A stretch of DNA of 56,561 nt from an uncultured Pedosphaera sp. (GTDB lineage: Bacteria; Verrucomicrobiota; Verrucomicrobiia; Limisphaerales; Pedosphaeraceae). The stretch lies in contig CAIXFN010000015.1 in assembly GCA_903918755.1 (NCBI GenBank), positions 1 to 56,561 of the forward strand, in the 5' to 3' direction. Shown in pieces: positions 52,789 to 56,561 of the stretch. Under the pieces are notes generated by a model. The model was not told where the DNA came from and made no database searches. It saw only the letters and a list, made by a program, of their open reading frames with translations. The position numbers and the translations under genes are program-made. Position 1 is the first letter of the stretch. Each line of letters opens with the position of its first letter.

Positions 52789-53760
52789 ATGTGCAGCAAT
52801 CAACCTAATTATCGACCCGTCCTTCTCGCCTTGCTCGTTTTGAGTTCACTCCCCTCCGCCCGGGCCGCTGGACCAACTCCCGTAAACCTCGGCTCCGCCG
52901 TCCACTTCACCATCCTCGCCGGGGCCGCCGTGACCACCACCGGCGGCGGCGTCATCAACGGTGATGTCGGCGCCAGCCCCATCACCGGCGCGGCCATTCT
53001 TCTCACCCAGGCCCAGGTGAACGGCACCATCTACTGTGTGGACGCCGCCGGTCCGGCCGGCTCGGTCATTGCCCCCGCCCTCCTGACGACCGCCATGGGT
53101 GATCTGACCGCCGCCATCAACGATGCCGCCGGGCGCTCGCCGACACCCTCTGGTTCGTTCCTGAATCCCGGGGCCGGCAATCTGGCCGGTTTGACCCTGG
53201 TTCCCGGACTCTACAAGTTCACCGGCACCGCCTTGCTCACCGGCTCGGATGTCACCCTTTCCGGCGGTCCGGACGATGTCTGGATCTTCCAAATCGCCAG
53301 TGATCTGGAGGTGGGCGACCACGTGCATGTCGTTCTCGCTGGCGGGGCCCAGGCCCGCAATATCTTCTGGCAGGTCACCACCTCCGCCACCATTGGCACC
53401 TTTTCCTCCTTCAAAGGCACCATCCTGGCGAATCAGGCCATCACCATGAACACCACCAGCGCCATGGACGGCCGGGCTTTGGCTTTCACCGCGGGAGTCA
53501 CTTTCAATGGCAACGTCGGCGGCACGCCCACTCCCGCTGCTCCCTTCTTTACGAGCATTACCCGCCCGACCGGCCATTCCACCATCCTGGTGCTGAACAC
53601 CACGGCCTACTTCCCCATCACCCTCCAATCCAGTCCGGCGCTCATGCCCGCCGTGTGGACCACAGTGGTCACCACCACCCCGGTGGCCACTCCATGGACC
53701 TATACGAATCAAAATTCCTCCGCCGCGCAGCTCTTTTACCGGGCTTTTATTAAGCACTAA
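52789..53760 (+). CDS. DUF3494-family ice-binding protein
   Basis: 323 residues. Signal peptide at about 1-26 (LLALLVLSSLPSARA). Residues 30-245 show the family pattern of the ice-binding beta-helix: VNLGSAVHFTILAGAAVTTT, GGVINGDVGASP, DLTAAINDAAGR, LAGLTLVPGLYKFTGTALL, DVWIFQIASDLEVGD, ARNIFWQVTTSATIG and FKGTILANQAITMNTTSAMDGRALA. These proteins bind ice and protect cells or inhibit recrystallisation in cold or frozen habitats, though many non-ice-binding homologues exist. The C-terminus is a short Thr/Pro-rich beta tail. The protein is secreted, so it would act outside or on the surface. REP-like repeats follow it. Confidence 0.85.
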   Translation: MCSNQPNYRPVLLALLVLSSLPSARAAGPTPVNLGSAVHFTILAGAAVTTTGGGVINGDVGASPITGAAILLTQAQVNGTIYCVDAAGPAGSVIAPALLTTAMGDLTAAINDAAGRSPTPSGSFLNPGAGNLAGLTLVPGLYKFTGTALLTGSDVTLSGGPDDVWIFQIASDLEVGDHVHVVLAGGAQARNIFWQVTTSATIGTFSSFKGTILANQAITMNTTSAMDGRALAFTAGVTFNGNVGGTPTPAAPFFTSITRPTGHSTILVLNTTAYFPITLQSSPALMPAVWTTVVTTTPVATPWTYTNQNSSAAQLFYRAFIKH

Positions 53761-53800
53761 CCGGAGCTGAGTAGTACGCCATTCAGCAATTCGCAACGCA

Positions 53801-53856
53801 GCCCTCTTCTCCCTCTCCGCTCATTCCGAATGGCAGAGGAGTTGGGGGGAGGTGGT
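53801..53856. repeat. REP-like repeat, copy 1
   Basis: Starts ccctcttctccctctccg, has the palindromic core ctccg(c)tcattc / gaatggcagag, and ends gttggggggaggtgg. Copies 2 and 3 are at 54022-54075 and 56072-56127, sharing the order ctcttctccct, catt(c/a)gaatggcgga and gttggggag.gtgg. Confidence 0.75.
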
Positions 53857-53886
53857 TCCATCAACCGGCAGGGCTGTGGTTGCTTC

Positions 53887-53965
53887 CGAAGCCCCGCTCG
53901 GGGCGGCATGTCTATAGCCCGTGACCCGTCAATAACAACAAGCTCCGTCAGGAGCGACATAAAGA
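53887..53965. repeat. Paired REP-type hairpins with (g)gcat / gacat tails
   Basis: Hairpin A: gccccg (53891-53896) with cggggc (53899-53904), loop ct, followed by ggcatgtctatag. Hairpin B: gctcc (53942-53946) with ggagc (53951-53955), loop gtca, followed by gacataaag. Both place a stem before a g(g)cat-type tail, the layout of REP elements mobilised by RAYT transposases. No RAYT gene is in the window. Confidence 0.6.
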
Positions 53966-54021
53966 CTCAGGCCTCCTTCCCGCTCTGGAAATGGCTTGGC
54001 CCCTATCGAAGCCCCACCAGC

Positions 54022-54075
54022 AATCTTCTCCCTCTCCGTCATTCCGAATGGCGGAGGGGTTGGGGAGCGGTGGTA
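54022..54075. repeat. REP-like repeat, copy 2
   Basis: Nearly identical to copy 1: caatcttctccctctccgtc, attccgaatggcggagg core, ggttggggagcggtgg end. The core ccctctccg.cattc / gaatggcggaggg is an imperfect palindrome able to fold. Confidence 0.75.
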
Positions 54076-54168
54076 ACACCAAACTCCCCCTCCCGCTAAA
54101 ATTTAAGGCGCTGGATCAGGCATCCGGAAGCTGGACAATCGGGTGGCTTCCGGTCCACCCTGCTCGCC

Positions 54169-55986
54169 ATGCGCAAATGCATGCCCCTTATCCTCGCCCT
54201 CGGTCTGCCACTCCTCCCCAGCCATCCATTGCAGGCTGCGAATCCGGTCGATTTTCTCCCGCCTGCGCCGCCCTGGCACGGTGCCAGTGAATCGCTCATC
54301 GTCCCGACCAACCATCCCTGGATCACCCCGGCCGAAAAAATGGGCCTGCTCGACACGCCGAATTACGCCGACACCATCGCCTACCTGCAAAAACTGGTCG
54401 CGGCCTCCCCGCAACTCAAACTGCACGCCTTCGGCCAGACCGCCCAGGGCCGGGTCCTGTATGCTGTCATTGCCACGAAGGAGGGCGCTGCCGATCCCGC
54501 CGCCCTCGTCGCCAACGGTCGCCCCACTGTCCTCGCCCAGGCCGGCATCCATTCCGGGGAAATCGATGGCAAAGACGCCGGACTCATGCTCCTCCGCGAT
54601 CTCGCCCAGGGCGGCAAATCGGCCCTGCTGGACCACGCCAATTTCCTCTTCGTCCCCATTTTTAATGCCGACGGCCATGAGCGCAGTTCCGTCTATAATC
54701 GCCCCAACCAACGCGGCCCCGTCCACCAGGGCTGGCGCACCACCGCCCAGAATCTGAATCTCAACCGCGACTACGTCAAAGCCGACGCCCCCGAAATGCG
54801 CGCGATGATCAGCCTGATCAACGCCGCCAATCCGGTGCTCTACTTTGATCTCCATGTCACCGATGGCATGGACTACGCCTATGACATCACCTACGGCTAC
54901 CCGGGCTTTGATGGCGAATTCGCCTGGTCCCCGCAGATCGCGACCTGGCTGGAACACACCCTCCGCCCCTCCGTGGATGGCGCGCTCAAGCAAAACGGCC
55001 ACATCCCCGGCGGTTTGGTGAACGAGGCCCGCAGCCGTGATCTGACCCAGGGCCTGATGGGTGGCCACATCGGCCCGCGCTACTCCACCGGCTTCGGCGA
55101 CCTCCGCCACCTGCCCACCATCCTCGTTGAAAACCATTCGCTAAAACCCTACCCGCAACGCGTTCTCGGGGATTACATCCTGCTCGAAGCCGCCCTGCGC
55201 ACCGTCGGCGATCACGCCATTCCCCTGCGCGCGGCCATCGCCGCCGATTGCGCCGCCCGCCCCGCCACCATCCCCATGAACTGGGGCGTCCCTGGAGGCC
55301 CCACCAACCACGTCGATTTCCTTGGCATCGCGCACGAAGAATACCTTTCCCCGACTTCCGGTAAGCCCGAAGTCCGCTGGCTGGGCAAACCGAAACTCTA
55401 CCCCCAGATCCCCGTTTTCGGCGACCGCCCCGCCCTGCAACTCGTTCGCCCGAAAGCCTACTACGTCCCCGTCACCAAACCCGAAGTCATTCAGCGCCTG
55501 CGCCTCCAAGGCATCCGGCTCGAAACCCTCACCGCCGACCGCACCATCGAGGTGGACATGTATCGCCTGGCCAACGTCAAACCCTCCGCCGAACCGTTCG
55601 AAAGCCACTATCTCCTCAGCGCGCAGGCTAAAATCGAACACCACAGCGAAACCTTCCCCGCCGGCTCCGTCCGGGTCACCACCGACCAACCCCTCGGCGA
55701 TTTCGCGGTTGTCGTCTTGGAACCCGAGAGCAACGACTCCTTCTTCGCCTGGGGATTCTTCAACGAAATCCTCCAGCGCACCGAGTACATGGAAAACTAC
55801 GCCATCGCCCCGATGGCCGAAAAAATGCTGGCCGAAGACCCCGCCCTCCAAACCGAATTCACCGCCAAGCTGAAATCGGACCCCGCCTTCGCCGCCAGCT
55901 CCGCCGCCCGCCTCCAGTGGTTCTACGACCGCAGCCCCTTCTCCGACCAACGCTATCTCCTGTACCCCATCGGCATCGAACGTTGA
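54169..55986 (+). CDS. Secreted M14-family zinc carboxypeptidase
   Basis: 605 residues. Signal peptide at about 1-23 (PLILALGLPLLPSHPLQA). M14 metallopeptidases remove residues from peptide C-termini or split amide bonds using one zinc. Ligands and binding residues are visible: AGIHSGEIDGKDAG gives His128 and Glu131, NLNLNRDYVKADAPE gives the substrate Arg200, and LYFDLHVTDG gives His229. A later ILVENHSLKPY (about 320) has the Glu in the place of the general base. The last 270 residues are a beta domain with YVPVTKPEVIQRLRLQGIRL. The protein should act in the periplasm or outside. It starts 200 nt after a REP cluster and is followed by more repeats. Confidence 0.85.
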   Translation: MRKCMPLILALGLPLLPSHPLQAANPVDFLPPAPPWHGASESLIVPTNHPWITPAEKMGLLDTPNYADTIAYLQKLVAASPQLKLHAFGQTAQGRVLYAVIATKEGAADPAALVANGRPTVLAQAGIHSGEIDGKDAGLMLLRDLAQGGKSALLDHANFLFVPIFNADGHERSSVYNRPNQRGPVHQGWRTTAQNLNLNRDYVKADAPEMRAMISLINAANPVLYFDLHVTDGMDYAYDITYGYPGFDGEFAWSPQIATWLEHTLRPSVDGALKQNGHIPGGLVNEARSRDLTQGLMGGHIGPRYSTGFGDLRHLPTILVENHSLKPYPQRVLGDYILLEAALRTVGDHAIPLRAAIAADCAARPATIPMNWGVPGGPTNHVDFLGIAHEEYLSPTSGKPEVRWLGKPKLYPQIPVFGDRPALQLVRPKAYYVPVTKPEVIQRLRLQGIRLETLTADRTIEVDMYRLANVKPSAEPFESHYLLSAQAKIEHHSETFPAGSVRVTTDQPLGDFAVVVLEPESNDSFFAWGFFNEILQRTEYMENYAIAPMAEKMLAEDPALQTEFTAKLKSDPAFAASSAARLQWFYDRSPFSDQRYLLYPIGIER

Positions 55987-56055
55987 TCACGGGTCCCGCC
56001 TCGCCTGCATCCCCGAATCAACAAATCCGGACTCACCTGCAAGCTCCCCATTCCC

Positions 56056-56127
56056 GAGCGCCAAAGGCGCGCCCTCTTCTCCCTCGCTGCCATTCAGAAT
56101 GGCGGAGAGGGTTGGGGAGAAGTGGGG
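56056..56127. repeat. REP-like repeat, copy 3, with short hairpin
   Basis: A short hairpin gcgcc-aaa-ggcgc (56058-56070) is followed by copy 3 of the ctcttctccct repeat (56072-56127), with core cattcagaatggcggag and end gttggggagaagtgg. The stem with an aaa loop recurs at 56396-56412. Confidence 0.7.
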
Positions 56128-56436
56128 CAATTGATCTTCAACGCGTGTTAAAATTAATCAGCCAGGATCAGAAGTCCTGAATCGGGGCAAAGCGTCCCTC
56201 GCGTCGCCCCAGGACCCCATCCCCTCAATCCCCCCCAGCGCTGAAAGTGTGAACTAACTAAATCGCCAACTCCAAATGTCCAACCACCAACCCGGCTGTA
56301 AAATCACGGTATCCACCCGCCAAAATCTTCACCACTTCGCAAGCCGCCGCCGGAGGCTCCCATACCGCCCCAACATTACCCGGTTACCATCTCCCCAACA
56401 CCAAAGGTGTTGCGCCCCCCAGCCCAGCAACGGTGT
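56128..56436. other. Intergenic region flanking the IS-like end
   Basis: About 310 nt without a gene, downstream of the M14 gene and of the transposase stop. It holds a 7-bp hairpin caacacc-aaa-ggtgttg at 56396-56412, the same layout as at 56058-56070. If the transposase is IS110-like, the element end should lie in this stretch, but no boundary or target duplication can be seen. Confidence 0.4.
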
Positions 56437-56561
56437 TTATTTGGCAACGGTTTTTTTTACTTTTTTCGATTTTTTCTCTTTTTCATCGAGGGGCTGGGCA
56501 GCGAGTTTTTTCAATTCACTGTTCATGTGAATGAGAAATTTGCGCATGAGCGCTGTCAGCA
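56437..56561 (-). CDS. C-terminus of a probable IS110-family transposase (cut by the window edge)
   Basis: The last 41 codons are visible on the minus strand, ending TAA at 56439-56437; the rest lies beyond 56561. The sequence LTALMRKFLIHMNSELKKL matches the C-terminal helix typical of IS110/IS116/IS902 transposases, which carry an (A/V)LMRKLL(I/V)xLNxxL pattern, followed by a Lys-rich tail (KEKKSKKVKKTVAK). IS110 elements use a DEDD-type recombinase guided by a bridge RNA. It is partial, so completeness and activity are unknown. Confidence 0.6.
   Translation of the reverse strand, partial: LTALMRKFLIHMNSELKKLAAQPLDEKEKKSKKVKKTVAK

Overview
The window looks like chromosomal DNA of a member of the Verrucomicrobiota (Pedosphaera/Limisphaerales-like), probably a free-living soil, sediment or freshwater heterotroph. 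No 16S rRNA gene is present, so this rests on gene families common in that phylum: a prepilin-like protein with the terminal H...DG motif, a very long secreted protein with autotransporter-type beta-strand repeats, a BspA-like LRR protein, a TMTC-like membrane protein with TPRs, a DUF3494 ice-binding protein, GC-rich sequence and many genes without a clear Shine-Dalgarno. It is mostly ordinary chromosome, with one accessory island beside a tRNA gene, two toxin-antitoxin loci and a repeat-rich right end.

Layout. 1-6.1 kb: secreted GATase-like protein and amidohydrolase (divergent), superoxide dismutase with a clear terminator, and a tkt-hisH pair coupled by a GTGA overlap. 6.3-9.2 kb: ArsR regulator, a secreted protein made of two tandem 187-residue repeats, and a prepilin-like protein. 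9.2-13.5 kb: a six-gene minus-strand operon (NfeD, flotillin, two PLDc_N-type small membrane proteins, beta-carbonic anhydrase, single-pass membrane protein), which looks like a membrane-microdomain locus. 13.8-18.2 kb: a tRNA with CAT anticodon followed by an accessory island: repeats, three terminators, two small hypothetical genes, an AT-richer zinc-ribbon protein with a TIR/deoxyribosyltransferase-like C-terminus, a possible UDG-like protein and a 310-nt unexplained tract. This is the best place to look for an undescribed system.

18.3-24.6 kb: an MBL / pseudo-receiver / GAF fusion, a PDZ protein, a YkgJ cysteine-cluster gene behind a HigBA module whose toxin carries one in-frame stop, a secreted glycosidase-like protein and a VapBC module. 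24.8-30.1 kb: a 1774-residue secreted multidomain protein. 30.2-36.1 kb: RNase II-family nuclease, secreted MBL protein, UspA, and a TMTC-like protein with a perfect hairpin against its start codon. 36.1-42.1 kb: a six-gene minus-strand run with repeated ATGA overlaps (EamA transporter, serine hydrolase, 2Fe-2S protein, RlmI-like methyltransferase, DUF192 lipoprotein, NAD synthetase).

42.3-49.7 kb: LRR protein, GlcF-like protein and GNAT protein, then a one-carbon/lipoate group (gcvT, gcvH, hypothetical, glutaredoxin, lipA), where LipA makes the cofactor attached to GcvH and the glutaredoxin gene overlaps lipA. 49.7-56.5 kb: flavin reductase, APC permease, YdeI-like protein, ice-binding protein and M14 carboxypeptidase, set among REP-like repeats, ending in the C-terminus of a probable IS110-family transposase cut by the window edge. 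All functional calls come from reading motifs; no database search was run.
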